Shown: positions 16,382-25,449, counted from the stretch's first letter. The stretch: 47,260 nucleotides of DNA from an uncultured Lachnospiraceae bacterium (GCA_910577645.1 CAJTOL010000024.1:1-47260); one strand, 5' to 3'. A program made the numbers and translations. Notes: generated by a model not told the origin, from the letters alone.

Positions 16382-16861
16382 ATGAGCATGGAAGGAATAT
16401 TTGAAGAGATTGGCAGAACCATTGCCGGGAAAGGCCGGGCTGCCGCCGAGAAGGCAAAGGAATTTACAGAGCTTGTCCAGCTTAAAACGCAGTTGGCGGC
16501 AGAGAAAAGCCGTATTCGGGAGCTCTATGCTGCTTTGGGAAAGTGGTATTATGAAAAAGAGCAGGGAATTTTCCAGGAAGAGAATATCCGGCCGGAGGCA
16601 GAACTGATTCACGGGATTGGGATACTGCGGGCCAGGATGGAAAAGCTGGAGGAAGAGATCGCCCGAATGGAGGAAGCCGGAAACTGCCCCGGCTGCGGCG
16701 TTAAGGTTCCCAAAGATTCTTCCTTTTGCCCTAACTGCGGGGCCAGAATAAGGGGGGAGCAGGAGACAGAAGAGCCTGGGCCTGCAGATATGCCAATTCT
16801 TCCCAGGCTGGAAAACCACGAAACAGCAGAGGCTGATGAGGAAAGCTTTTTTCAGGAATAA
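16382..16861 (+). CDS. Coiled-coil protein with C-terminal zinc ribbon
   Basis: 159 residues. Residues 1-100 are largely helical and charged (coiled-coil-like, LKTQLAAEKSRIRELYAALG). Residues about 101-122 form a double-CxxC zinc ribbon, NCPGCGVKVP and SFCPNCGARI. An acidic tail follows. It has an AGGAGG site and lies 79 bases after the sulfatase, possibly in the same transcript. Such proteins are common and uncharacterised in Lachnospiraceae; a structural or regulatory role is possible but not shown. Confidence 0.75.
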   Translation: MSMEGIFEEIGRTIAGKGRAAAEKAKEFTELVQLKTQLAAEKSRIRELYAALGKWYYEKEQGIFQEENIRPEAELIHGIGILRARMEKLEEEIARMEEAGNCPGCGVKVPKDSSFCPNCGARIRGEQETEEPGPADMPILPRLENHETAEADEESFFQE

Positions 16862-16867
16862 GTCCTG

Positions 16868-16945
16868 AAGGGGCGCCGCAAAATGAAATAAAGGGACATC
16901 TGTTAATAGAAAGTCTCTGGTTTCATTTTGCGGCGCCCCTTTGTT
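16868..16945. repeat. Dispersed hairpin element, copy 1 (also a bidirectional terminator)
   Basis: An outer stem of about 20 pairs (16869-16888 with 16921-16940; AGGGGCGCCGC then AAAATGAAA) surrounds a loop that holds GACATCTGTTAATAGAAAG flanked by a weaker inner stem AGGGAC/GTCTCT. The same loop sequence recurs at 28431-28482 with a different, still complementary stem. It lies between two convergent genes. Confidence 0.75.
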
Positions 16946-16965
16946 TTCTGAACTTCCCGATAGCT

Positions 16966-17475
16966 TTATCCGAAAAGTGAGCCTAAGACCCCGTAGGACA
17001 GGATTGACATAATCACGGTGGCAATAAAAATGCCCAAAAGGATTGCCGGGAAGGACTTGCGGATTTTCATATGGAGCAGGGAAGCGATAAGAGCACCGGT
17101 CCAGGCTCCGGTTCCAGGAAGAGGGATGCCTACAAACAGTACCAGTCCCCAGAATTCATACCGCTCAATCTGTGCTTTTTTCCCCATGGCTTTTCGCTTC
17201 AGCCACAGAGCAAGGGGACGAAACAGCCTTACAGTCTCCATCCACTCCAGAATCTTGTTGATTAACAGGAGAATAAATGGGATGGGGAGAATGTTTCCGA
17301 TGATACAAAGGGGGATAGCCGTAAGGATGGGAACATTTAAAAGGGCCGGGGATGCAGCCAAAAGGCCGCCTCGAAGTTCCAGAATGGGAATCATGGAGAT
17401 AATAAAAATAATTCCCTCTTTGGAAATCATACCGGACAAGTTGGATGTAAACCATTGTACAAGAGCGTCTGCCAT
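16966..17475 (-). CDS. Small integral membrane protein, putative small multidrug export family (COG2426-like)
   Basis: 169 residues, four to five predicted membrane segments (FIISMIPILELRGGLLAAS; ILPIPFILLLINKIL; FWGLVLFVGIPLPGTGAW). The PLPGTGAWTGA segment is the hallmark of the COG2426/Sm_multidrug_ex family. 'Export' is a family name only; no transport activity is established. It converges on the zinc-ribbon gene and shares the hairpin at 16868-16945 as a terminator. Confidence 0.8.
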   Translation of the reverse strand: MADALVQWFTSNLSGMISKEGIIFIISMIPILELRGGLLAASPALLNVPILTAIPLCIIGNILPIPFILLLINKILEWMETVRLFRPLALWLKRKAMGKKAQIERYEFWGLVLFVGIPLPGTGAWTGALIASLLHMKIRKSFPAILLGIFIATVIMSILSYGVLGSLFG

Positions 17476-17561
17476 AAGTTAAATATCCTCTTTCTAAAAG
17501 TTAATTGTTTCTATCATACATGGAATCCGGCGGAAGTTCAACCGGAAAATAAAGAAAAGAG

Positions 17562-17599
17562 AAAAGGGTGTTACACAAAAACGCGTGTAATGCCCTTTT
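17562..17599 (+). repeat. 15-bp hairpin between divergent genes, possible attenuator
   Basis: AAAAGGGTGTTACAC (17562-17576) pairs with GTGTAATGCCCTTTT (17585-17599) through 13 Watson-Crick and two adjacent G-T pairs. The wobble pairs are valid only if the plus strand is transcribed. It lies 124 bases before the cluster 3 permeases. Confidence 0.55.
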
Positions 17600-17603
17600 G
17601 CTA

Positions 17604-17699
17604 TTTGTGCAAAATTGTAAGGAAGGGTTTTAATATAGCAATAATATATAAAAAATGCACTATAAATAATGAGAAAACAGCAAAAATACAGGATATAAT
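17604..17699 (+). promoter_or_regulatory. Candidate promoter region of cluster 3
   Basis: TATAAT at 17694-17699 has no recognisable -35 box at 17 bases, which suggests activator dependence. Upstream, TTTGTGCAAAATTG (17604-17617) and a reversed ATGCACTAT (17655-17663) share a GTGCA core with sites before two other genes. An AraC activator is encoded in the same cluster. Confidence 0.45.
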
Positions 17700-17722
17700 G
17701 TACGCAAAAGGAGGAAGAAGAT

Positions 17723-18598
17723 ATGAAATCTTTAGAACGAAAGCTTTTCCCGTACCTGATGCTGCTTCCTATGGTCATCATTTTCGGCGTGTTCCTGTTT
17801 TATCCGGCGCTTAACGGATTCAAGATTTCCTTCATGAAGTGGGACGGAATCAATGCCCAGGAATTCATCGGACTGAAAAACTATGTCAAGCTTTTAAAAG
17901 ACAAAACATTTTGGCGGGCCTTTACCCGGACCATCGCTTTTACGGCAATGGCAGTGCCGGGAATCTATGTAGCCGCCATGGGGCTGGCCCTGGTGCTGAC
18001 CAGAGAAATCAGGGGAAGCAATTTCTTCCGGGCAGTATTTTACTGGCCCACTATGATTTCCAGTATTGTAGTAGGTTTATCCTGGAGATTTCTGCTGGGA
18101 GAGGACTTTGGCGTTATTAACTATGTGATTACTACGTTGGGAAGATCCCCGGTAAAATGGCTTACTGATCCCAGGGCAGCCATGGGAGTGGTAGTGTTTG
18201 TCACGGTGTGGAGTCTGGCCGGGTATTACATGGTAATGTTTGTAGCCGGGATTAAAGCCATCTCTCAGGATTATTATGAGGCGGCCCAGATTGACGGGGC
18301 AACCTTCTGGCAGCAGTTCTGGTACATTACCCTTCCTTTATTAAAAGCAACCAGCCTGCTGGTACTGGTGCTTTCTACTGTAACGGTAATTAAGACCTAT
18401 CCCCTGGTATTTGCTTTGACCAAGGGAGGCCCGGCCGGCGCCACCAAATTTATGGTACAGGCCATTCAGGAAACCGGTTTTGAGAAGAGCCAGATGGGAT
18501 ATGCCTGCGCGATGGCTATGATATTGTTTGCGGTTCTTGCGGTTTTGACTATGGTGCAATTTAAACTGAACAAAGGAGGAAGCCAGAATGAAGACTAA
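17723..18598 (+). CDS. Carbohydrate ABC transporter permease (MalF type)
   Basis: 291 residues, six membrane segments, EAA loop EAAQIDGATFWQQFWYITLP. It has a GGAGGAAG site. It opens cluster 3, unusually without a binding-protein gene ahead of it; the binding protein lies about 5.4 kb downstream at 24029. It overlaps the next permease gene by 11 bases. Confidence 0.9.
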   Translation: MKSLERKLFPYLMLLPMVIIFGVFLFYPALNGFKISFMKWDGINAQEFIGLKNYVKLLKDKTFWRAFTRTIAFTAMAVPGIYVAAMGLALVLTREIRGSNFFRAVFYWPTMISSIVVGLSWRFLLGEDFGVINYVITTLGRSPVKWLTDPRAAMGVVVFVTVWSLAGYYMVMFVAGIKAISQDYYEAAQIDGATFWQQFWYITLPLLKATSLLVLVLSTVTVIKTYPLVFALTKGGPAGATKFMVQAIQETGFEKSQMGYACAMAMILFAVLAVLTMVQFKLNKGGSQNED

Positions 18599-19412
18599 AA
18601 GATTGGCGCATGCCGGATTATACCTGCTCCTTGGGATACTGTGTTTTATTTTTCTGATGCCGATTGTGTGGGTAGTATTTTCTTCTTTTAAGCCGGCAGG
18701 AGAGCTGTTTGCCTGGCCGCCGTCCTTAATCGGAAAGAATCCTGGTCTTGACAACTACATTTTAGCTCTGGAGGAAGGCGATTTTGTCCGCTATTTCGTC
18801 AATACTGTAATGGTTTCTCTGATAGCAACCCTGCTGACCGTGGTGGTAAACGTAATGGCAGGATATGTATTTGCCAAATATCATTTCAGAGGAGAAAGAC
18901 TTTTATTCGGAATGGTAATGGTAACCCTGATGATTCCTCTGGAGGTAATCATGATCCCGATTTTTAAGGTGATTGTAGCCACCAAATTGTATGACAGCCT
19001 GTGGGGACTGATTATCCCTGCAGTGGCATCCCCTACAGCCGTATTTCTGGTTCGCCAGTATTACGTTCCGATTCCCAATGAGCTGATGGAGGCGGCCAGA
19101 ATCGACGGAGCTTCTGAGCTGCAGATTTTCTTAAGAGTGATGCTTCCCCTGGCAAAGCCGGTGGTTTCTGTACTCTGCATTTTCTCCTTTATGTGGAGAT
19201 GGAATGACTATCTGTGGCCAAAGCTGGTAATCAACAACAAGAGAAATTACACCCTTCAGCTGGCGCTGGCCAATTTTTCCGGGGAGTATTCCGTAGACTG
19301 GAACAGTTTGCTGGCCATGTCCGTTATCTCCATGATCCCGGTGCTTATTGTATTTGTGACCCTGCAAAAATATATCATCGGCGGAATGACAGCCGGAGGC
19401 GTAAAAGGTTAA
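18588..19412 (+). CDS. Carbohydrate ABC transporter permease (MalG type)
   Basis: 274 residues, six membrane segments, EAA loop EAARIDGASELQIFLRVMLP, C-terminus IIGGMTAGGVKG. Its start overlaps the preceding permease by 11 bases, so the two are translationally coupled. The 842-residue gene follows after 12 bases. Confidence 0.9.
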   Translation: MKTKRLAHAGLYLLLGILCFIFLMPIVWVVFSSFKPAGELFAWPPSLIGKNPGLDNYILALEEGDFVRYFVNTVMVSLIATLLTVVVNVMAGYVFAKYHFRGERLLFGMVMVTLMIPLEVIMIPIFKVIVATKLYDSLWGLIIPAVASPTAVFLVRQYYVPIPNELMEAARIDGASELQIFLRVMLPLAKPVVSVLCIFSFMWRWNDYLWPKLVINNKRNYTLQLALANFSGEYSVDWNSLLAMSVISMIPVLIVFVTLQKYIIGGMTAGGVKG

Positions 19413-19424
19413 GGAGGAACCCAT

Positions 19425-21953
19425 ATGAAATTACTGAAATACCCGTTATCAGAAGAAGGCTATGTGAACCGCTTTATTACTACAGGCGTATTTACGGAGC
19501 CCCAGACTTTTAAAAAAGCCGTTTTACAGGGAAAGGTAAACGAATGGCTGAAAAAAGGGTTTTCCATTCACGAAAATCCCTGCCGGAATGAGTTTATTGC
19601 CAGGCGCCGGGAAAATCTTCCGGAATATCTGGACATCAGCCAGACCGCTTTGGGGGGGACGGCAGAGGTATTTGGCAGGAAAAATGTGTTGAGAGTGTAT
19701 TTCCCATTTGGGAATATCGGCTATGAGGAGTCGGGATTCTATTTCTGCCCCACCTACTTAAGAACCTACTGCTGGGGGATTTTGACGGCGGAAAAGGAGG
19801 AGTTTGCAGAGTTTGTCCTGGAGACCTGCGGCGGGGTTACCATCTGGAATAATGATGAATTTGTGACGGATTACATCCCCTTTACCCGGAATATGGTAAA
19901 GCACACTGCCATAAAGATTCCGTTAAAAAAAGGTGAAAATAAGCTGATTTTATGCCTGGATGATCTGGCGGAGAGAGACACGGATTACTATTTTCGCCTG
20001 AAATATAAAGGGATTCAGAACCTTTCCATCCTGCTCCCCCTGCCGGAGAGCGTTGATTTGGACAAGGTATACCGTTATGAGAAAATTCTTGACAATATCT
20101 GCTTTGAGAAGGAAACTTATATTAGCGAACCGGTGAATTTGGCTGTGCCGGGACAGCTTTTGGAGGATGATCTTTTAAAAATGACCATTGCCAACGGGGA
20201 ATGGGTGGAGAAGATGCAGCATGAAGGAGAGGAAGACCCGGCTCTTTGCTATAATCTGAAAAGAGATATGAGAAAGGTCACTCTGCTGGAGGCAAAGGAT
20301 ATGCTTCCCGGGTTCTATTTCTTTGATTTTGAACTGAAGGAAGGTCCGGTATCGGTAAAGAGAAAGCTGGGGAATCAGATAGTATGGAAAGAGCTTTTAG
20401 TAAACGGTTCTGAGGACAGCAGAGAGAGAAAGAAGCAGCTTCTGGACACCATTATCCATTACAGCGTAGACAATTCCTACAAAGCCGCCGCCTGCTTCCA
20501 GACCGGTTACTGTCTGGAGGATGCAGAAAAGATGATCTTAAATGAGATCGTGGGAGTGAACCAGCGCCAGGACTGCTCGGATTTTCATTTTACCACAATT
20601 TTATTTACCTATTTCCGCCATGGAGATAAAATGTCTGACAGGCTGAAATCCGTAATTAAGGATGCGGCTTTAAACTACCGGTACTGGATTGATGAGCCGG
20701 GAGACGATGTTATGTGGTTCTTCAGCGAGAACCATGCCCTTTTATTCCATACCTGCCAGTATCTGGCCGGGCTCCTGTTTCCGGAGGATTTGTTTACCAA
20801 CAGCGGTAAAACCGGAAAAGAGGTAAGCGCCAGAGGAAGGGAGCTGTTGGAAGAGTGGTTTGAGGAATTTTTCCGGGAGTTTATTACGGAATGGAACTCC
20901 AACGCCTACATCCCGGTGGATGTTCATGGACTTGCCACCATTTACAACATTACCAAAGAAGGGGACGGGCTTCACGAGAAGGCAAAAAAGGCCCTGGATA
21001 TGGTTTCCTACAGCCTTGCGGTCAACGCTCACAAGGGCGCGGTTATGACCAGCTTTGGAAGAACTTACGAAAAAGAGATGAAGGGCAACTACAATGCAGG
21101 AACCACGGCCCTCTTGTATCTGTTTTATAATGCCGGATACCTGGCAAGAAACGGCATGGGCTGTGTAGCCGTAGCCTCCGGCGATTATGAGGCGCCCCAG
21201 GAATACAGACAGTATATTACCTTAGAAGAAGGCCAAAGCCTGATTTTTGAAAATACCCAGGGCTTTGAACAGCATGCCAACCTTTATACCTTTAAAAATA
21301 ATCAGGTACAGCTTTCTACGGCCATTGGCTTTAAACCCTTTCAGAATGGCTATCAGGAGCATATCCTTCAGGCATCTATAGACGAGACTGCCCAGGTATT
21401 TATTAATCATCCGGGAGAAACCCACCCATACGGCAGCGGCCGCCCCAACTTCTGGGCAGGCAACAGCGTACTGCCCTTGGCCCTGCAGTATGAAAATCTG
21501 GCGATTCTGGTATTTCATGTGCCGGAGGAAAACCGGATAGATTATACCCACGCCTATATTCCCTTAAGCGAATTCAGCCAGTACAAGGGCCAGACGGATT
21601 CGGTGGCTCTGGAGAAGGACGGCGGATATATTGGAGTTAAGGCTATGAACGAAATTTGCCTGACAAAAACCGGTCCTGTATCCCACAGGGAATTTATCAG
21701 CAGGGGAAGAAAAAATGTGTGGGTAGTAAAGGTTGAGACAGAGGCGCAGGCCGGAGATTTTGAGGACTTTTTTGAGTCGGTTGCGGACATTTCCATTGAC
21801 TGGAAAGAAGACGGGATGGTTCTTGTAACAGACGGGGAAAGAAAGTACCGTATCGGCAGGGATTTTAAACTTTATGTGGACGGGATCAGCGTTCACAATT
21901 ATCCCATGGAACCGGCGGGGAAAATTACTGTAAAGGGGAAACAGAGGGTATGA
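19425..21953 (+). CDS. Large uncharacterised cytoplasmic protein, probable (alpha/alpha)-toroid glycan-active enzyme
   Basis: 842 residues, no signal peptide. Three regions can be seen. Residues about 70-215 look like a GH2-type sugar-binding jelly roll (TIWNNDEFVTDYIPFTRN, then KKGENKLILCLDDLAERDTD). Residues about 330-600 are helical, with MWFFSENHALLFHTCQYLAG and YIPVDVHGLATIYNITKEGD, as in toroid hydrolases and lyases. Residues about 600-842 look like beta sheet. The layout recalls GH154-like or heparinase-like enzymes, but I cannot assign a family. The next gene, overlapping by an ATGA, is GH105, so a role in releasing or trimming uronate-containing oligosaccharides is inferred. Conserved Glu, His and Asp in the toroid are candidate catalytic residues. 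Confidence 0.7.
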   Translation: MKLLKYPLSEEGYVNRFITTGVFTEPQTFKKAVLQGKVNEWLKKGFSIHENPCRNEFIARRRENLPEYLDISQTALGGTAEVFGRKNVLRVYFPFGNIGYEESGFYFCPTYLRTYCWGILTAEKEEFAEFVLETCGGVTIWNNDEFVTDYIPFTRNMVKHTAIKIPLKKGENKLILCLDDLAERDTDYYFRLKYKGIQNLSILLPLPESVDLDKVYRYEKILDNICFEKETYISEPVNLAVPGQLLEDDLLKMTIANGEWVEKMQHEGEEDPALCYNLKRDMRKVTLLEAKDMLPGFYFFDFELKEGPVSVKRKLGNQIVWKELLVNGSEDSRERKKQLLDTIIHYSVDNSYKAAACFQTGYCLEDAEKMILNEIVGVNQRQDCSDFHFTTILFTYFRHGDKMSDRLKSVIKDAALNYRYWIDEPGDDVMWFFSENHALLFHTCQYLAGLLFPEDLFTNSGKTGKEVSARGRELLEEWFEEFFREFITEWNSNAYIPVDVHGLATIYNITKEGDGLHEKAKKALDMVSYSLAVNAHKGAVMTSFGRTYEKEMKGNYNAGTTALLYLFYNAGYLARNGMGCVAVASGDYEAPQEYRQYITLEEGQSLIFENTQGFEQHANLYTFKNNQVQLSTAIGFKPFQNGYQEHILQASIDETAQVFINHPGETHPYGSGRPNFWAGNSVLPLALQYENLAILVFHVPEENRIDYTHAYIPLSEFSQYKGQTDSVALEKDGGYIGVKAMNEICLTKTGPVSHREFISRGRKNVWVVKVETEAQAGDFEDFFESVADISIDWKEDGMVLVTDGERKYRIGRDFKLYVDGISVHNYPMEPAGKITVKGKQRV

Positions 21954-23026
21954 ACATCTATAAAAACAGCTTAAAGCAGGTTACAGACGCCATGCTGACC
22001 ATGAAAAACAACGGGATCGAAGAGAAGTTCCCCATCAGCCTGATTGATGTTGACTGCTGGGAATGGCCTCAGGGCGTAGGGCTTTACGGGCTTTATAAAT
22101 ATTATGAATTCAGCAGGGAAGAAGAGATTTTAGGCTTTCTGATCCGCTGGTTTGATGAGAGAATAGAAGAGGGGATTCTGGAGAAAAATGTAAATACCAC
22201 AGCTCCCATGCTGACCTTAAGCTATATCTATGAAATCACAAAAAAACCGGAATACCTGGATCTGATTCAGGAGTGGGTCGGATGGATTATGGAGGAAAAG
22301 GGCTTGATCCGCACCGGAGACGGATGTTTCCAGCATATGATTACAAAGAATCCCAACCAGGGAGAGATTCTTATTGACACCTTGTTTATGACGGTTCTGT
22401 TTTTAGCAAGAGCCGGAGTGATTTTAAACCGGCAGGACTGCATTGACGAGGCCAATTATCAGTTCCTTCAGCACATTAAATATCTGCTGAACAAACAGGA
22501 GGGCCTGTTCTACCACGGGTTTAATTTTGACAGAAACAACAATTACGGCCAGATTATGTGGGGCAGAGGCAATAGCTGGTATACGGTGGCCATTATGGAT
22601 TATATAGAGACGGTGGAACTGGACGAAAGCCTGAAACGCCATTTCCTCACAGTCTATAAGAACCAGGTAAAGGCGCTGAAAAAATATGCAGATCCGAAAG
22701 AGGGATTGTGGCATACCATAATTAATGACAGCAGCTCTTATATTGAAATGTCTGCAAGCGCCGGCTTCCTCTGCGGAATGATGAAGGGAATCCGAAAAGG
22801 GGTGATTTCCGAAGCAGAATATGGAGAGACAGTAGAGAAAGGTTTAGAGCATCTGTTTGCATATATTGACGAAGAAGGCGTTGTACAAAATGTCTCATAC
22901 GGCACGCCTATTGGAGAAAACGGGGATTTCTATAAAAATATAATATGCTGTCCCATGACTTACGGACAGGCAATGATGATTATGGCACTACAGGAGGCAA
23001 TGCGATACACCGTAGAAAGGCAGTAG
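21950..23026 (+). CDS. GH105 unsaturated uronyl hydrolase (YteR-like)
   Basis: 358 residues with the (alpha/alpha)6 pattern of GH105: DCWEWPQGVGLYGLYKYYE near residue 35, NTTAPMLTLSYIYE, ILIDTLFMTVLFLARAG with Asp143 at the position of the YteR catalytic aspartate, MWGRGNSWYTVAIMDY and ICCPMTYGQAMMIMAL. The family removes a 4,5-unsaturated uronate (rhamnogalacturonyl or glucuronyl) from oligosaccharides made by lyases. There is no signal peptide, so it acts in the cytoplasm after import. It overlaps the 842-residue gene by an ATGA and precedes the AraC gene by 5 bases. No polysaccharide lyase is in the window. Confidence 0.88.
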   Translation: MNIYKNSLKQVTDAMLTMKNNGIEEKFPISLIDVDCWEWPQGVGLYGLYKYYEFSREEEILGFLIRWFDERIEEGILEKNVNTTAPMLTLSYIYEITKKPEYLDLIQEWVGWIMEEKGLIRTGDGCFQHMITKNPNQGEILIDTLFMTVLFLARAGVILNRQDCIDEANYQFLQHIKYLLNKQEGLFYHGFNFDRNNNYGQIMWGRGNSWYTVAIMDYIETVELDESLKRHFLTVYKNQVKALKKYADPKEGLWHTIINDSSSYIEMSASAGFLCGMMKGIRKGVISEAEYGETVEKGLEHLFAYIDEEGVVQNVSYGTPIGENGDFYKNIICCPMTYGQAMMIMALQEAMRYTVERQ

Positions 23027-23031
23027 ACTGT

Positions 23032-23940
23032 ATGAAGAAAAAGGTGTTTTTTGAAGAGTTTGGATCACTTTACTATTTCCATGGCGCCACCCAGAACTGG
23101 AAGATGCAGGGATTTCACTTCCATAAGCAGTACGAGATTTTGCTGTTTATGAGCGAAGGAGCCAAACTGGAGATCAAGAACCGGATTTACAATGTAAAGA
23201 AGGGAGACATCTTTTTCATTAACAATACGGAATACCACAGGACAGAAGGGAAAGAAGGCGAGGAATATAAGCGGTATGTGCTGATGTTTGAGCCGGAAAG
23301 CGTGGCTCAGATGTCACTGGGGTTTGGATTTAATTTTACCGCGCTGTTTGAGGAATATCGGGAGGAATATATTAATTACCTCCATCTTACAGGCCAGAAT
23401 CTGAAGCTTGTAGAGGCCAAGATGCAGAAAGTGGAGGATAGCATTTCCAAAGACATTACCAATATTTATAACAAAAACCAGGTGAAACTGGAGCTTTTGG
23501 ACTTGCTGAATACTCTGAACCAGCTGTTTGATTCCTTTGTAAAAACGGAAAAAGACAAGCGTCAGGTTGCGGTTTTGGAAACTGCCGGAGATGAGGAGCG
23601 GAGGATTCCATACCGCAGCCGGATTGAAGAGATAAAAAAATATATTGTAGAGCATATTGAAGAGAAGCTGGAGCTGGATGATCTGGCAGAGGTATTCTAC
23701 ATGAACCGGTATTACTTAAGCCACTATTTTAAAAAGGAAACCGGATTTACACTAAATCAGTATATTACTAATCAAAAGATTATGGCCGCCAAGAAGATGC
23801 TGCGAAGCGGAATGTCTGTAACTGAGGCGGCCCTGCGGCTGTCCTACAACAGCGACAGCCATTTTATTTCCACATTTAAGAAAATGACAGGGATTACTCC
23901 CGGGAAATTTGCCAAAGGAAAAAATGGCAATAATGTATAA
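23032..23940 (+). CDS. AraC-family transcriptional regulator with cupin sensor domain
   Basis: 302 residues. The N-terminal cupin-like sensor (residues 1-100, with FHFHKQYEILLFMSEGA and KKGDIFFINNTEYHRT) is followed by a linker and a C-terminal double helix-turn-helix: LDDLAEVFYMNRYYLSHYFK and SVTEAALRLSYNSDSHFIST. The ATG at 23032 lies 5 bases after the GH105 stop codon; upstream in-frame codons fall inside GH105. It probably activates cluster 3, including the binding-protein promoter just downstream (repeats at 23953-23975) and possibly the promoter before 17723. Confidence 0.9.
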   Translation: MKKKVFFEEFGSLYYFHGATQNWKMQGFHFHKQYEILLFMSEGAKLEIKNRIYNVKKGDIFFINNTEYHRTEGKEGEEYKRYVLMFEPESVAQMSLGFGFNFTALFEEYREEYINYLHLTGQNLKLVEAKMQKVEDSISKDITNIYNKNQVKLELLDLLNTLNQLFDSFVKTEKDKRQVAVLETAGDEERRIPYRSRIEEIKKYIVEHIEEKLELDDLAEVFYMNRYYLSHYFKKETGFTLNQYITNQKIMAAKKMLRSGMSVTEAALRLSYNSDSHFISTFKKMTGITPGKFAKGKNGNNV

Positions 23941-23952
23941 TTTTATCCAATC

Positions 23953-23988
23953 ATACTGCAAGAAATAGTGCAAAGTAACTGATACAAT
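23953..23988 (+). promoter_or_regulatory. Direct repeat and -10 box before the cluster 3 binding-protein gene
   Basis: ATACTGCAAG (23953-23962) and ATAGTGCAAAG (23965-23975) form a close direct repeat, ending 7 bases before TACAAT (23983-23988). There is no good -35 box. A repeat that abuts or replaces the -35 region is typical of AraC-family activation. Confidence 0.55.
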
Positions 23989-24028
23989 GAAGAAGTCAAA
24001 ATACTTAATAGAAGGAAGGGCTGTATTT

Positions 24029-25360
24029 ATGAAGAAAATTTTAGCAGGAATGTTGGCAGGAGCAATGGTACTTGGCGCGCTGACTGGATGCTCTGGAGGG
24101 AAGCAGGAAACACAAGGGCCTGCAGCAGAAGGAACGGCAACTACAGCGGCGGCAGAAGCCGGAGACGGGAAAAAGGCGGACAGAGGCGAAACAAAAACCC
24201 TGGATGTGGTGTGGTTCAGCGATGGCAAAGAGGGAGAGTCCTTTATGAAACTGGCCGACGAATACATGGAGCTTCATCCGGAGATTAAAATTGAGCTTAT
24301 CGAGGTTCCCTATGCGGATTTGGATAATAAGCTGAAAAATATGATTAACGCAGGCCAGCAGCCGGCGCTGGCAAGAATCACCAATCTGGGCGTGGTTCAG
24401 AATCAGCTTATTGATTTAAACCAGTATGTATCGGATCCGGAAGCATTTAAAAATAACTTTGGCTCTGGTTTGAGAACGGACTTTGACGGAAAATTCCTTG
24501 CAGCTCCTATGGATGTTACGGCTAACGGCATTATTTACAACAAAACCGCTTTTGAGAAGGCAGGGGTAGCGGTTCCTCAGTCTGAAGATGAAATCTGGAC
24601 CTGGGAAGAGTACGAGGAAGCCTTAAAGAAGGTAATGGAAGGCAGCGACTGCAAATATGGTATGGTATTCGATTTCTCCCAGCAAAGATTTGCTACCCTG
24701 ATTTACCAGGCAGGCGGCAGTCTTTTAAAGGATGACATGACAGCTTCCAACATTAATTCCCCGGAAACCAAAAAGGCGCTGGAGTGGTTTAAGAAGCTTC
24801 ATGACGACGGTATTATGCCTGCTTCTGTATGGCTGGGAGCAGAGAACCCCAATGAGATGTTCCGCACCGGCCAGGTGGCAACTCACTTTGCAGGAAGCTG
24901 GATGATCGCAAACTACAAGGATCAGATCACAGACTTTGAATGGGGGGTTACTTACCTTCCAAAGGATGCAACCAGGGCAACGGTTCCCGGCGGAAAATGG
25001 CTGGCTGCTTTTGACGGAACCGGTGTTGAAAAGGAAGCGGCTGAATTTGTTGAGTGGATTTCCCAGCCGGAACAGAACGCAAGGTATTGCGTAGAAAACT
25101 ACTATCTGTCTCAGGTAAAAGGGAATGAATCCCTGGACTATGATTTTGGCGCGGAATACTTTGAAATCTTCTCCAATGAATTGAATGCAACCAACGATGT
25201 ACCGGGGAAAGAGTATGGTTATCAGGCATTTATCAATTCGATTCAGGCTGACATGAAGAACGGTATTTCCGAGGTTCTGGCCGGTAATTTAAGTGTAGAT
25301 GAGCTGATTGAATCGATAGATGCTCTGGCAACAGAATCCCTGGAAGAGTTAAGCCAATAG
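24029..25360 (+). CDS. ABC transporter extracellular solute-binding lipoprotein
   Basis: 443 residues. The signal peptide MKKILAGMLAGAMVLGAL ends in LTGC, followed by a Thr/Ala/Glu linker. Binding-protein features include LDVVWFSDGKEGESFMKLAD, ARITNLGVVQNQLIDLNQY and FAGSWMIANYKDQITDFEWG. I start at ATG 24029, preceded by AAGGAAGGG; the in-frame ATG at 23987 overlaps the -10 region. It probably serves the permeases at 17723-19412, from which it is separated by the enzyme and AraC genes. A terminator follows. Confidence 0.9.
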   Translation: MKKILAGMLAGAMVLGALTGCSGGKQETQGPAAEGTATTAAAEAGDGKKADRGETKTLDVVWFSDGKEGESFMKLADEYMELHPEIKIELIEVPYADLDNKLKNMINAGQQPALARITNLGVVQNQLIDLNQYVSDPEAFKNNFGSGLRTDFDGKFLAAPMDVTANGIIYNKTAFEKAGVAVPQSEDEIWTWEEYEEALKKVMEGSDCKYGMVFDFSQQRFATLIYQAGGSLLKDDMTASNINSPETKKALEWFKKLHDDGIMPASVWLGAENPNEMFRTGQVATHFAGSWMIANYKDQITDFEWGVTYLPKDATRATVPGGKWLAAFDGTGVEKEAAEFVEWISQPEQNARYCVENYYLSQVKGNESLDYDFGAEYFEIFSNELNATNDVPGKEYGYQAFINSIQADMKNGISEVLAGNLSVDELIESIDALATESLEELSQ

Positions 25361-25406
25361 TTTACCGAAATTTTACCGTCCAGGGTACTTCTGAATATTG
25401 AAAAGG

Positions 25407-25449
25407 AAATGCGCGGTCTCTCCGTAAGGGAATGGGGTCGCGCATTTTG
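25407..25449 (+). terminator. Terminator after the cluster 3 binding-protein gene
   Basis: AAATGCGCG (25407-25415) pairs with CGCGCATTT (25439-25447), with a long, partly paired loop (CCGTAAGG). The T-run is short. Read-through to the esterase is likely, since no clear promoter lies between. Confidence 0.65.

Noticed and set aside
24600..25230. Several open frames on the opposite strand of the binding-protein and enzyme genes
   Set aside because: They are frame shadows of the plus-strand genes, with no independent start signals.
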